Positions 44,514 to 53,462 of a DNA stretch of 64,000 bases are shown here, piece by piece. The notes beneath the pieces were generated by a model. It saw only the letters and a list, made by a program, of their open reading frames with translations, had not been told where the DNA came from and searched no databases. The stretch covers positions 434,001 to 498,000 of the forward strand of contig NZ_JACIEE010000001.1 of the NCBI RefSeq assembly GCF_014196765.1. Direction: 5' to 3'. Every line of letters starts with the position of its first letter. The first letter of the stretch is position 1. This stretch comes from Mycoplana azooxidifex (GTDB lineage Bacteria; Pseudomonadota; Alphaproteobacteria; Rhizobiales; Rhizobiaceae). The position numbers and the translations under genes are program-made.

Positions 44514-46292
44514 TCAGACCAGTTGGCGGCCCTTGGCGTCGATCGCGTTCGCGACCACCTCGTCCGTCGCCTCGTCCGGCAGCAGCATCTCGTTGTGTGC
44601 CTTGCCCGACGGGATCATCGGGAAGCAGTTGGCGAGGTTGGCGACGCGGCAGTCGAAGATGACCGGCTTCTTGACCGAGATCATCTCCTCGATCGCCCCG
44701 TCGAGATCGCCGGGCTTTTCGCAGCGCAGGCCGACGGCGCCATAGGCCTCGGCCAGCTTGACGAAATCGGGCATCGCCTCGGTGTAGGAATTCGACAGGC
44801 GGTTGCCGTGCAGCAGCTGCTGCCACTGGCGCACCATGCCCATGTACTGGTTGTTGAGGATGAAGATCTTGATCGGCGCGTCGTGCTGGATCGCAGCCGA
44901 CATCTCCTGGATGCACATCTGGATGGAGGCGTCGCCGGCGATATCGATGACGAGCGCGTCCGGATGGGCGATCTGCACGCCGAGCGCCGCCGGCAGGCCG
45001 TAGCCCATCGTGCCGAGGCCGCCCGAGGTCATCCAGCGGTTCGGCTGTTCGAAGCCGAAGAACTGGGCGGCCCACATCTGGTGCTGGCCGACTTCGGTGG
45101 TGATGTAGGTGTCGCGATGCTTGGCCAGCTCATAGAGCCGCTGGATCGCATATTGCGGCATGATGACGTCGTCGTGCGGCTTGTACGCCAGCGAATTGCG
45201 CGCCCGCCACCTGGCGATCGAGGTCCACCAGTCGGCCAGATGCTCCTTGCCCGCCTGCTTCGAGGTGGCACGCCAGAGCCGGACCATGTCCTCCAGGACC
45301 CGGCCGACATCGCCCAGGATCGGAATGTCGACACGGACGTTCTTGTTGATCGAGGACGGATCGATGTCGATGTGGATCTTCTTGGAATTCGGCGAGAACG
45401 CATTCAGGCGGCCTGTGATGCGATCGTCGAAGCGCGCACCGATGCAGACCATGACGTCGCAGTCGTGCATCGCCATGTTCGCTTCATAGGTGCCGTGCAT
45501 GCCGAGCATGCCGAGCCAGCTCTTGCCCGAAGCCGGGTAGGCGCCGAGCCCCATCAGCGTCGAGGTGATCGGAAAACCGGTCAGTTCGACCAGTTCGCGC
45601 AGCAGGTGCGAGGCTTCCGGGCCCGAATTGACGACGCCGCCGCCGGAATAGATGACGGGCCGCCGGGCGCCCTGCATCAGCTCAACAGCCTCCTTGATGC
45701 GCGCAAGATCCCCCTGGACCTTCGGCTCGTAGGCATGCCGGGTCGACGTGGCCGACGGGGCGACATAGGTGCCGGTGGCGAACTGGATGTCCTTGGGGAT
45801 ATCGACGACGACCGGGCCCGGACGGCCGCTCTGGGCGACGCGGAAGGCCTCGTGAATGACCCGCGCCAGGTCGTTGACGTCCTTGACCAGCCAGTTGTGC
45901 TTCGTGCAGGGCCGCGTGATGCCGACGGTGTCGCATTCCTGGAACGCGTCCGATCCGATCAGCGAGGTGGGAACCTGTCCGGTGAGGCAGACGAGCGGAA
46001 TGGAATCCATCAGCGCATCCTGCAGTGGCGTCACCGCATTGGTAGCGCCCGGACCGGAGGTGACCAGCATGACGCCGACCTTGCCGGTCGAGCGGGCATA
46101 GCCCTCGGCGGCATGGCCTGCCCCCTGTTCGTGGCGAACGAGGATGTGCTGGATGTCCTCCTGCTGGAAGATCTCGTCGTAGATCGGCAGGACTGCGCCG
46201 CCCGGATAGCCGAAGATGTGTTGGACGCCGTTGTCTCTCAGCGCCTGCAAGACGATCTCGGCACCCGTCATCTGGTTCTCAGTTGCACTCAT
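44514..46292 (-). CDS. ilvI: Acetolactate synthase catalytic (large) subunit
   Basis: 592 residues, normal for the family. The N-terminal TPP domain has FGYPGGAVLPIYDEI and the catalytic Glu in VRHEQGAGHAAEGYARSTG. The FAD-binding central domain and the C-terminal TPP motif (GDASIQMCIQEMSA with FILNNQYMGM) are present. It condenses two pyruvates, or pyruvate with 2-oxobutyrate, at the first common step of valine, leucine and isoleucine synthesis. It heads the ilvI-ilvH unit and is preceded by a transcription attenuator. Confidence 0.97.
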   Translation of the reverse strand: MSATENQMTGAEIVLQALRDNGVQHIFGYPGGAVLPIYDEIFQQEDIQHILVRHEQGAGHAAEGYARSTGKVGVMLVTSGPGATNAVTPLQDALMDSIPLVCLTGQVPTSLIGSDAFQECDTVGITRPCTKHNWLVKDVNDLARVIHEAFRVAQSGRPGPVVVDIPKDIQFATGTYVAPSATSTRHAYEPKVQGDLARIKEAVELMQGARRPVIYSGGGVVNSGPEASHLLRELVELTGFPITSTLMGLGAYPASGKSWLGMLGMHGTYEANMAMHDCDVMVCIGARFDDRITGRLNAFSPNSKKIHIDIDPSSINKNVRVDIPILGDVGRVLEDMVRLWRATSKQAGKEHLADWWTSIARWRARNSLAYKPHDDVIMPQYAIQRLYELAKHRDTYITTEVGQHQMWAAQFFGFEQPNRWMTSGGLGTMGYGLPAALGVQIAHPDALVIDIAGDASIQMCIQEMSAAIQHDAPIKIFILNNQYMGMVRQWQQLLHGNRLSNSYTEAMPDFVKLAEAYGAVGLRCEKPGDLDGAIEEMISVKKPVIFDCRVANLANCFPMIPSGKAHNEMLLPDEATDEVVANAIDAKGRQLV

Positions 46293-46350
46293 CGGAATGT
46301 TTCCGTCCGTTATTGTGTTTTGAAAGTGTGATTAGCGAAAACGCGGGCAT

Positions 46351-46373
46351 AAAAAAAGGCCCCGTGTGGAGCC
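46351..46373 (-). terminator. Attenuator terminator in the ilvI leader
   Basis: On the minus strand GGCTCC-acac-GGGGCC is followed by seven T residues. It lies between the leader peptide and ilvI. A competing stem (GCGCATGGG with CCCATGCGC, 46382-46390/46420-46428), enclosing a GGTGGT-gta-ACCACC hairpin, overlaps the leader peptide end. Confidence 0.85.
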
Positions 46374-46406
46374 TGCTTACCGCGCATGGGAGCTTTCGCC
46401 CGGTGG

Positions 46407-46466
46407 TTACACCACCTTGCCCATGCGCCATCCCACCACAAGAATCTTCGCGACGTTCGAAATCAT
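46407..46466 (-). CDS. ilv leader peptide (attenuation)
   Basis: A 19-residue frame, MISNVAKILVVGWRMGKVV, in which 8 residues are Ile, Leu or Val. It is followed by alternative stems and an intrinsic terminator before ilvI. Ribosome stalling at the Ile-Leu-Val-Val or final Val-Val codons when these amino acids are scarce would favour the antiterminator. No Shine-Dalgarno site precedes the ATG, and a promoter -10 ends 8 bp upstream, so the message probably begins at or next to the AUG and is leaderless, as known for the trpL leader of Sinorhizobium meliloti. Confidence 0.85.
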   Translation of the reverse strand: MISNVAKILVVGWRMGKVV

Positions 46467-46474
46467 GGGGCGGA

Positions 46475-46503
46475 GTGATAACCGCTAATGCGCAAGCCGT
46501 CAA
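46475..46503 (-). promoter_or_regulatory. Promoter of the ilv leader and ilvIH
   Basis: Minus-strand TTGACG (46503-46498), a 17-bp spacer and TATCAC (46480-46475). The -35 matches consensus at 5 of 6 positions. The ATG of the leader peptide starts 8 bp after the -10, where transcription should begin. Confidence 0.75.
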
Positions 46504-46664
46504 CCGGTCGTAGCGTCCGCTCGGTTTGTCCCGTTCCGGCACACCGTCGCGGCAACCGTCGATGGTTTCGCCCATCCGGGCATACGGTCGCGAAACGCAT
46601 TATTAAGCGGCTGCTGTTATTCTTTTAGGTACTGCTGTTATTCCCCCCGGCAAACGGACCCGGA

Positions 46665-48731
46665 GTGCTTCGATTGCGAAACACCGATTTTCACCACTCG
46701 ATGGCGGCTGGCGAACAGGAACGGCGCGACGAGGAAGCGCCCGGCAACCGCAATCTCGGCCGCGTTGTCGCCTGCAGCGGATCGCGCGCGACGATCAGCG
46801 CCGTTGCCGAGGCCGGTGAGACCGCGCTCACCGAGCTCTGGTCCGTCGGCCGGCTGATCTCCATCTCCGTCGGCGAGAACCGCGTCGTGGCGCTCGTCTA
46901 TGCGATGGGCACCGACCAGCAGACCTGGTCCATGAGCGGCGACACCGTCTTTCACGTCGAGGTGGAATTGCTGGGCGAGGTCCATATCGGCCCCGACGGC
47001 CGCGAGGAATTCTCCGCCGGCATCACCCGCTATCCCTATCTCGGCGCGATCGCCCACCGCATCCGCGCCGCCGACCTCGCCCGCGTCTACGACACCGGGC
47101 TGAACGACGTCTGCGTGATCGGCAAGCTGACGCAGGACGAGACGCTCGACGCGACGATCCACGTGCCGTCGATGCTGGCCAAGCATTTCGCCATCGTCGG
47201 CACCACCGGCGTCGGCAAGTCGACCGCAGTGACGCTGCTGCTGCACAAGGCGATCCAGGCCGATCCCAAGCTGCGCGTCCTCATCCTCGACCCGCACAAC
47301 GAATTCGCCGCCGCTTTTCCCGACCACTCCGTCGTCATCGAAACGGATACGCTGGACCTGCCCTTCTGGCTGTTCCGGCTGGATGAGTTCTCGGAAGTCG
47401 TCTTCCGCGGCCGCCCGGCCATCCCGGAGGAAATCGACGTCCTGCGCGACCTCATTCCGGAAGCGAAGAAGGCCTTCCGCGGTTCGGGCGAATCGAACCT
47501 CATGCGCCGCGGCACGGAAAAGAGCTCGATCACCGCCGACACGCCGGTGCCTTACCGCATGGCCGATCTGCTGGCGCTCGTCGACGAACGCATCGGCCGG
47601 CTCGAGGGCCGCACGGAAAAGCCCTACCTTCGCTCGCTGAAGGTCAAGATCATGTCGGCAATCAACGACCCGCGCTACCATTTCATGTTCTCCTCGAACA
47701 CGATCACCGATACCATCCTCGACACGATCGCGCGGATTTTCCGCATCCCCGGCGAAGGCAAGCCGATCACCACCTTCCAACTGGCCGGCATTCCCTCCGA
47801 AGTGGTCAATTCCGTCGCCTCCGTGCTCTGCCGCATGGCCTTCGAGATCGGCCTGTGGAGCAATGGCGGCGTGCACATGCTGGTGGTCTGCGAGGAAGCG
47901 CACCGCTACGTGCCTGCTGCGACCGGGCTCGGCTTCCTGCCGACCCGACAGGCGATCGCCCGCATCGCCAAGGAAGGGCGAAAGTACGGCGTCTCGCTCG
48001 GCATCATCACCCAGCGCCCGGGCGAGCTCGACCCGACGATCCTGTCACAGTGCTCGACCGTCTTCGCCATGCGCCTCGCCAACGACCAGGACCAGGAGAT
48101 CATCCGCTCGGCCATCCCCAATTCGTCGTCGTCGACCACGAGCTTCATCTCCTCGATCGGCAACGGCGAAGCAATCGCCTTCGGCGAGGCCGTGACCGTG
48201 CCGATGCGCATGAAGTTCACCCGCGTGCAGGAAAACCGCCTGCCGAAGGCGAACGGCATCGCCGTCAAGGCCAGCGACGATACGCCGGACAGCGTCGACC
48301 TGCGCTCCATCGTCGGCCGCATGCGCTCCGTCTCCGGGCCGGACATCTCCGCCTTCCAGAATTCCTTCCTGGGCGCGGAGACCGAAATCCCGCAGCGTGA
48401 AGCAACGCAGTACGCCGACCCCCATGCGGGAATCGATGACGGCGGGGTCCGCAGCGACCCATCGCCAGCCGCGCGCGAAGCCCCCCTTGAGAGCGAGCCT
48501 TACCGGCCGGAAATGCTGCCGCGCGTGCCGGAGGGACCCAACCCCCTGTCCGCGCATGATCGCTTCGAGGCGCTGCGGCGCGAATTGAACGAACAGGCCG
48601 GCGACCGGGCCGCACAGGCCCGCCAGCCGCAGCGTCCGGCCTTCGGCGAAGGCGGCGGCGAGATCCGAAAGGAAGGATCGATCAGGGACCAGTTGCTGAA
48701 GAAGCCATTGAGCAGCCTGCTGCGGAAGTAG
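46665..48731 (+). CDS. HerA-like ATPase (DUF87)
   Basis: 688 residues from a GTG at 46665; TTG at 46674 or ATG at 46701 are alternatives, as no clear ribosome site decides. An N-terminal HAS-barrel-type domain (RVVACSGSRATISAVAE) precedes a FtsK/HerA-like motor with Walker A GTTGVGKST (~180-187), Walker B MLVVCEEAHRYVP (~405) and the arginine region IARIAKEGRKYGVSLGIITQRP. The last ~120 residues are low-complexity and charged. HerA hexamers pump or unwind DNA, usually with nuclease NurA; no nurA is visible here. It is divergent from the ilv leader. Confidence 0.88.
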   Translation: MLRLRNTDFHHSMAAGEQERRDEEAPGNRNLGRVVACSGSRATISAVAEAGETALTELWSVGRLISISVGENRVVALVYAMGTDQQTWSMSGDTVFHVEVELLGEVHIGPDGREEFSAGITRYPYLGAIAHRIRAADLARVYDTGLNDVCVIGKLTQDETLDATIHVPSMLAKHFAIVGTTGVGKSTAVTLLLHKAIQADPKLRVLILDPHNEFAAAFPDHSVVIETDTLDLPFWLFRLDEFSEVVFRGRPAIPEEIDVLRDLIPEAKKAFRGSGESNLMRRGTEKSSITADTPVPYRMADLLALVDERIGRLEGRTEKPYLRSLKVKIMSAINDPRYHFMFSSNTITDTILDTIARIFRIPGEGKPITTFQLAGIPSEVVNSVASVLCRMAFEIGLWSNGGVHMLVVCEEAHRYVPAATGLGFLPTRQAIARIAKEGRKYGVSLGIITQRPGELDPTILSQCSTVFAMRLANDQDQEIIRSAIPNSSSSTTSFISSIGNGEAIAFGEAVTVPMRMKFTRVQENRLPKANGIAVKASDDTPDSVDLRSIVGRMRSVSGPDISAFQNSFLGAETEIPQREATQYADPHAGIDDGGVRSDPSPAAREAPLESEPYRPEMLPRVPEGPNPLSAHDRFEALRRELNEQAGDRAAQARQPQRPAFGEGGGEIRKEGSIRDQLLKKPLSSLLRK

Positions 48732-48866
48732 CCTGTCCGCACGGCGGGCGGGGGACAGATCGGCCGCGCCGCTCGTCTGGGAATTGCATCGAGCCTGTGC
48801 CTCACGTGCTTGCCTAGCACTTGCTGCCTGCGAGGCCGAACGGCCGCCGGCGGTTCAGGCCGACCA

Positions 48867-49781
48867 TCAATCGAACGTCGTCGAAAGACCGTCGGTCCTG
48901 ATCCAGCTTTCGTCCATCTGGTTGCGGAACCACGTCATCTGCCGCTTGGCATATTGCCGGGTCGCCGCAGCACCGCGCTTGATTACCTCGGCCTCGCTCA
49001 TCTCCCCCGCCAGGTGGGCTGCGATTTGCGGCACGCCGATCGCCTTCATCACCGGCATCTCCGGCGGCAGGCCGAGCGCAAGCAGCGCGCGTACCTCTTC
49101 GACCGCGCCCGAGCGCAGCATCTGCGCGAAGCGCTTGTCGATGCGCGCGTGCAGCAGGCTGCGCTCCGGCAGGACGACGAGCTTCAGCGCACGGGCGGGA
49201 TCGACGATCGCCGGCCCCGCCGCCGACTGGAAGTCCCGGATAGAGCGGCCGCTGACATCGAGGACCTCCAGTGCCCGCAGGATGCGCTGCCCGTCGGACG
49301 GCCGGATCGCCCCGGCCATATGAGGGTCGCGGCGCGCCAGTTCGCCATGCAGCGCCTGCGATCCCTCTCCTGCCAGCCGCGTTCGCAAGGCTTCGCGGAC
49401 GTCGGCCGGTATCGGCGGCATGTCCGACAACCCGCCGGTCAACGCCTTGAAATAGAGGCCGGTGCCGCCAACGAAGACCGGCAGCTTTCCCTTCCCGCGC
49501 AGATCCTGCGTCACCTCGGCCGCCTGCCGCAGCCAAACCCCGCTGGAGTAGGCCTGCCCGGCCGGCACATGGCCGTAGAGCCGGTGTTCGATGCCGCCCG
49601 TCTCCTCCGGCTGCGGCCGTGCGGTCAGGATGTTCAGCGTGTCGTAGACCTGCATGCTGTCGGCGTTGACGACGACGCCGCCATGCGCAACTGCGAGCCG
49701 AACCGCGAGAGCGGACTTGCCGCTCGCGGTCGGGCCGGTTATCAGGATTGCGCCAGTCTCAGCTTCAGGAATTCTCGCCAT
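48867..49781 (-). CDS. miaA: tRNA dimethylallyltransferase
   Basis: 304 residues from the ATG at 49781. The P-loop GPTASGKS is at the N-terminus, then VNADSMQVYDTLNILTARP with the catalytic Asp/Thr region, VGGTGLYFKAL and the C-terminal RQYAKRQMTWFRNQ. It attaches the isopentenyl group to A37 of tRNAs reading UNN codons. The start codon overlaps that of serB on the other strand (shared CATG at 49779-49782), so each gene's promoter must lie inside the other's coding region. Confidence 0.97.
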   Translation of the reverse strand: MARIPEAETGAILITGPTASGKSALAVRLAVAHGGVVVNADSMQVYDTLNILTARPQPEETGGIEHRLYGHVPAGQAYSSGVWLRQAAEVTQDLRGKGKLPVFVGGTGLYFKALTGGLSDMPPIPADVREALRTRLAGEGSQALHGELARRDPHMAGAIRPSDGQRILRALEVLDVSGRSIRDFQSAAGPAIVDPARALKLVVLPERSLLHARIDKRFAQMLRSGAVEEVRALLALGLPPEMPVMKAIGVPQIAAHLAGEMSEAEVIKRGAAATRQYAKRQMTWFRNQMDESWIRTDGLSTTFD

Positions 49782-50682
49782 GGCTCTCGTTGCCACGCTT
49801 ATCGCCAATCCGTCAAATCCGGTCCTTAAAGCAGCACTCGGCGAGAAAGCCGCGGACCTGGTCGGCGCCTCCGGCCTCTACTGGCTCGCCGACGGGATCG
49901 CCTGCGATATCGCCCTTCGCGACGGCACCGAAGAGGCGACGGCGCGTATGCATCTGCTCGCCGCCATCGGCACAGCCCCGGTCGACCTCGTCGTCCAGGA
50001 GGCCGAAACCCGCCGCAAGAGGCTGCTGATCGCCGACATGGATTCGACCATGATCGGCCAGGAATGCATCGACGAACTGGCCGCCGAAGTCGGCCTGAAG
50101 GAAAAGGTCTCCGCCATCACTGCCCGCGCCATGAACGGCGAGATCGCCTTCGAACCGGCGCTGCGCGAACGCGTGGCGCTGCTGAAGGGCCTGCCGCTTT
50201 CGGTGGTGGACGACGTCATCGAAAAGCGTATCACGCTCACCCCCGGCGGCCCCGAACTGATCGCCACGATGAAGGCGCACGGCTGCTATACCGCGCTCGT
50301 CTCGGGCGGCTTCACCGTCTTTACCGGCCGCATCGCGGCACAGCTTGGCTTCGACGAGAACCGCGCCAACATCCTGCTGGAGGACGGCGGCCGGCTGACC
50401 GGCGAAGTCCGCGAACCGATCCTCGGCAGGCAGGCGAAGGTCGACGCCCTGGAGGACATCTCCGCCCGCCTCGGCATTTCCACCGACGAGGCCATGGCCG
50501 TCGGCGACGGCGCCAATGACCTCGGCATGCTGCATCGCTCCGGCGCGGGCGTCGCCCTTCATGCCAAGCCGGCGGTCGCGGCCGAAGCAAGTATCCGCAT
50601 CGACCACGGCGACCTAACCGCACTCCTCTACATCCAGGGCTACCGCAAGACCGACTTCATATCGCCCGCCCGGGCCGGATGA
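49780..50682 (+). CDS. serB: Phosphoserine phosphatase
   Basis: 300 residues from the ATG at 49780, with AGGA upstream inside miaA. An N-terminal ACT-like region (~1-75) precedes the HAD phosphatase core: DMDSTMIGQE with nucleophile Asp87 and Asp89, LVSGGFTVF (motif II), and VGDGANDLGML (motif IV). It makes the last step of serine synthesis from 3-phosphoserine. Its stop overlaps the start of the acetyltransferase gene (ATGA). Confidence 0.96.
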   Translation: MALVATLIANPSNPVLKAALGEKAADLVGASGLYWLADGIACDIALRDGTEEATARMHLLAAIGTAPVDLVVQEAETRRKRLLIADMDSTMIGQECIDELAAEVGLKEKVSAITARAMNGEIAFEPALRERVALLKGLPLSVVDDVIEKRITLTPGGPELIATMKAHGCYTALVSGGFTVFTGRIAAQLGFDENRANILLEDGGRLTGEVREPILGRQAKVDALEDISARLGISTDEAMAVGDGANDLGMLHRSGAGVALHAKPAVAAEASIRIDHGDLTALLYIQGYRKTDFISPARAG

Positions 50683-51260
50683 GCCCGGTCATCCTCAGGA
50701 CGGAACGGTTGACGGTCCGCAATTGGATCGAGACAGACCGCGATCTCTTTCACGAGATCAATTCCGATCCGGAGGTCATGGCCTACTTCCCCTTCCGCCG
50801 CAGCCGTGCCCAGTCGGACGCCCTGTTCGACAAGCTCCGGAGCACGATCGGCGAAACCGGCTTCGGTTTTTTCGCGATCGCGCTTGCGGGCGATGACCGG
50901 CCGATCGGCTTCTGCGGCCTTGCCCGCACCGATCTCGAACCCGTCCTGCCCGACGGCACCGTCGAGATCGGCTGGCGGTTGGCGCGGCGCCATTGGGGAA
51001 AAGGCTACGTGAGCGAGGCCGCAGCCGCGCTGCTCGAACACGGCTTCGAAAGCTGCGGCCTGCAGGAGATCGTCTCTTTCGCGATCAGGGACAACACCCG
51101 CTCCACCGCCGTCATGAGCCGCATCGGCATGCGGCCCGACCCCGCGCGCGACTTCGACCACCCACGCGTCCCCGCCAGTCACCCCCACCTCGTCCGCCAC
51201 GTCTTCTACGCGATCACGCAGGACGATTGGCGGCAGCAACAGTTCCGGGCACGAAGCTGA
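50679..51260 (+). CDS. GNAT acetyltransferase (RimJ/RimL-like)
   Basis: 193 residues, ATG overlapping the serB stop. Opens with ILRTERLTVRNWIETD, typical of the Acetyltransf_3 group, and has the acetyl-CoA loop WRLARRHWGKGYVSEAAAALL with the following INVRS-like NTRSTAVMSRIGM. Members acetylate ribosomal-protein N-termini, antibiotics or small amines. Co-transcription with serB is likely, but its substrate cannot be inferred. Confidence 0.9.
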   Translation: MSPVILRTERLTVRNWIETDRDLFHEINSDPEVMAYFPFRRSRAQSDALFDKLRSTIGETGFGFFAIALAGDDRPIGFCGLARTDLEPVLPDGTVEIGWRLARRHWGKGYVSEAAAALLEHGFESCGLQEIVSFAIRDNTRSTAVMSRIGMRPDPARDFDHPRVPASHPHLVRHVFYAITQDDWRQQQFRARS

Positions 51261-51355
51261 ATCAGCATGCGCCACGGTGAATCATTTTCACCGCACTTCG
51301 CCGCAACGGATTGATCCATAAGAGAAATAGCACCCAGACCAAGCTTTGGGGCAAG

Positions 51356-51391
51356 CTCCGCCGGATGCCGGCGCAAACCGGCATCGCGGAG
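51356..51391. repeat. Long interrupted inverted repeat after degP
   Basis: CTCCGC-cg-GATGCCGG-cgcaaa-CCGGCATC-GCGGAG forms a 14-bp stem with one 2-base bulge. It lies 21 bp past the degP stop. No T-run follows, so it may protect the mRNA 3' end or be a small dispersed element. Confidence 0.6.
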
Positions 51392-51411
51392 ATTGAGCCA
51401 TCGTCGGCCTG

Positions 51412-53034
51412 CTACTCGATGCGGACCGTGACGAAGCGCAACGCGCCGGTCTTGTCGGCGAGCATCAGCAGCGCATTACGGCGATCCTGCGATTTCAGTT
51501 CGCCTATGCGCTTGCTCACGTCCTCGGGCGAGGACACGGCCTCCTGGCCGATCTCGACGATCACGTCGCCGGGCTGGACCCGCCGTTCGGCAGCGGCGGA
51601 TGCGCCGTCAACGGCCGTGACCACCACGCCATTGACCGTGTCGGCGATGGAGAAGGACTTGCGTGCCGCTTCATCCAGCGCGCCGAGCGTCATCCCGAGA
51701 ACGACGGGGGCTGCCGGCGTCGGCTGCCCGGGTGCTGCCTTGTCGTCCGGCTTCGCGTCCGGGGTGGCGGTGGCCTCGGCGATCTTCTCGCCATCCTCCA
51801 GCCGGCCGAGGGTCACCTTGACGGTCATCTCCTTGTCGTCGCGGATCACCACGACGTCGACGGCCTTGCCGACCGGGCTTTCGGCCACGGCGCGCGGCAG
51901 GTCGCGCATCTCGACCACGTCCTTGCCGTCGAAACGAATGATCACGTCGCCGGTCTTCAGGACGCCGTTGTCCACCGGCCCGCCCTTGATGATGCCCGCC
52001 ACCAGCGCGCCCTTCGCATCGGCCATGCCGAGGCTTTCGGCGATCTCGTCGGTTACCGGCTGGATGCGCACTCCGAGCCAGCCGCGGCGGGTCTCGCCGA
52101 ATTCGCGCAATTGCCCGATCACATTCTGGGCGAGTTCCGTCGGCACCGAGAAGCCGATACCGATCGAGCCGCCCGACGGCGATATGATCGCCGTGTTGAT
52201 GCCGATCACCTCGCCCTTCATGTTGAACAGCGGCCCGCCGGAATTACCGCGGTTGATCGCGGCATCGGTCTGGATGAAGTTGTCATAAGGCCCGGCATTG
52301 ATGTTGCGGCCGCGCGCCGAGATGATGCCGACCGTCACCGAGCCGCCAAGGCCGAACGGGTTGCCGATCGCCATCACCCAGTCGCCGATGCGCATCTGCC
52401 GGGAATCGCCGAAGGGCACGGCCACGAGCGGCTCCTTGGGCTCGACCTTCAGCAGCGCCAGGTCGGTCTTGCTGTCGACGCCGACCAGCGTGGCCTTCAG
52501 CTTCGAGCCGTCGGCGAAATTCGCCTCGATGTCGTCGGCGCCCTCGATCACGTGGTTGTTGGTGACGATGAAGCCGGTCGGGTCGATGACGAAGCCGGAA
52601 CCGAGCGAATTGACGGTGCGCGGCGCGTTGCCGCCCTCGCCTTCCTGACCCTTGAAGAAGTCGTCGAAGAGGTCCTGGAACGGCGAGCCCTCCGGCACCT
52701 GCGGCGCCGGCGCATCGTCATCGGCCTTGACGTTCTGCGAGGTCGAAATGTTGACGACCGCGTCGAGCAGGCGCTCGGCGAGGTCTGCGACGGACTCCGG
52801 CCCCTGCGGCGACTGCAGCGGCGCCACCGCCGGCGGCTGGATCGCGCCACCCGGCGGCGGCGGTGCCGGCGTTCCGATCGGAGGCGTCGCCTGCACGGCA
52901 CCCTGCGGTGCGATCTGCGCCTGTGCATGGGCAGCCGCAAACGGGAGCGCTGTGCCTGCGACGAGCACCGAAAGCGCCGTCGCCAGCACCTGCGTGCCGT
53001 AGTGTCGTGACCTGCTGCTCGATGCCATCTGCAC
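51412..53034 (-). CDS. degP: Periplasmic serine protease/chaperone DegP (Do family)
   Basis: 540 residues with signal peptide (GTQVLATALSVLVAGTALPF, cleavage near AHA-QA). A Pro/Gln-rich linker precedes the trypsin-like domain with catalytic His in TNNHVIEGADD, Asp in SKTDLALLK and Ser in NRGNSGGPLF. Two PDZ domains follow (VTDEIAESLGMADAKGALV and the C-terminal AERRVQPGDVIVEIG). It degrades or refolds misfolded envelope proteins. It lies downstream of hflK-hflC-DUF2065 on the same strand, separated by about 230 bp, so it may have its own promoter. Confidence 0.96.
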   Translation of the reverse strand: MQMASSSRSRHYGTQVLATALSVLVAGTALPFAAAHAQAQIAPQGAVQATPPIGTPAPPPPGGAIQPPAVAPLQSPQGPESVADLAERLLDAVVNISTSQNVKADDDAPAPQVPEGSPFQDLFDDFFKGQEGEGGNAPRTVNSLGSGFVIDPTGFIVTNNHVIEGADDIEANFADGSKLKATLVGVDSKTDLALLKVEPKEPLVAVPFGDSRQMRIGDWVMAIGNPFGLGGSVTVGIISARGRNINAGPYDNFIQTDAAINRGNSGGPLFNMKGEVIGINTAIISPSGGSIGIGFSVPTELAQNVIGQLREFGETRRGWLGVRIQPVTDEIAESLGMADAKGALVAGIIKGGPVDNGVLKTGDVIIRFDGKDVVEMRDLPRAVAESPVGKAVDVVVIRDDKEMTVKVTLGRLEDGEKIAEATATPDAKPDDKAAPGQPTPAAPVVLGMTLGALDEAARKSFSIADTVNGVVVTAVDGASAAAERRVQPGDVIVEIGQEAVSSPEDVSKRIGELKSQDRRNALLMLADKTGALRFVTVRIE

Positions 53035-53266
53035 TGTCCTTTCGCTTCACTGGGCCGTTAATCATCGCCACGGATGCGGCGGAATTGGGGATATTGGAAC
53101 CGCCGGACAACGGTCGTCCAGTCGTCGTCCGTTAAATCTTCGTGATCGGCCCGCGATTGAGCCCCGCCTTGGTCCTAGCCCTGATCCTGACCTTGGTCGG
53201 ACAGATGCGCCGGCAGGGCGGCATCTCGCAATCGCAGCGCCCCGTTATCCACAGGAGCCGCCTGCC

Positions 53267-53452
53267 CTATCCGCGGATCAGCCAGACCAACCCGACGCCG
53301 AGGGCAATGGAAACGAGGCCGAACAGCCGCAGTTGCGCCTCCGGTAGGGTTGGCAGCAGCGCCGCCATCCGCTTCAAGGAAGAAGGGGCCAGTGCGTACA
53401 CCAGCCCCTCGATCACGAGAAAGAATGCGAACCCCGTCAGGAAATCCGCCAT
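53267..53452 (-). CDS. DUF2065 small membrane protein
   Basis: 61 residues from the ATG at 53452, 10 bp after the hflC stop. Two hydrophobic helices (FLTGFAFFLVIEGLVYAL and LFGLVSIALGVGLVWLI) flank a short Pro/Leu segment. The family (YjeT in Escherichia coli) is commonly found beside hflK/hflC, which suggests a link with that membrane complex. Molecular function unknown. Confidence 0.9.
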   Translation of the reverse strand: MADFLTGFAFFLVIEGLVYALAPSSLKRMAALLPTLPEAQLRLFGLVSIALGVGLVWLIRG

Positions 53453-53462
53453 GGTCTGCGGT

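Noticed and set aside
43918-45075. 385-codon minus-strand frame joining ilvI and ilvH regions
   Set aside because: Its first part is a shifted frame of ilvI; only the part from 44490 is real (ilvH).
46279-46575. 98-codon minus-strand frame across the ilv leader
   Set aside because: It runs through the attenuator stems and terminator and overlaps the leader peptide in another frame. Leader peptide, stems and terminator explain the region better.
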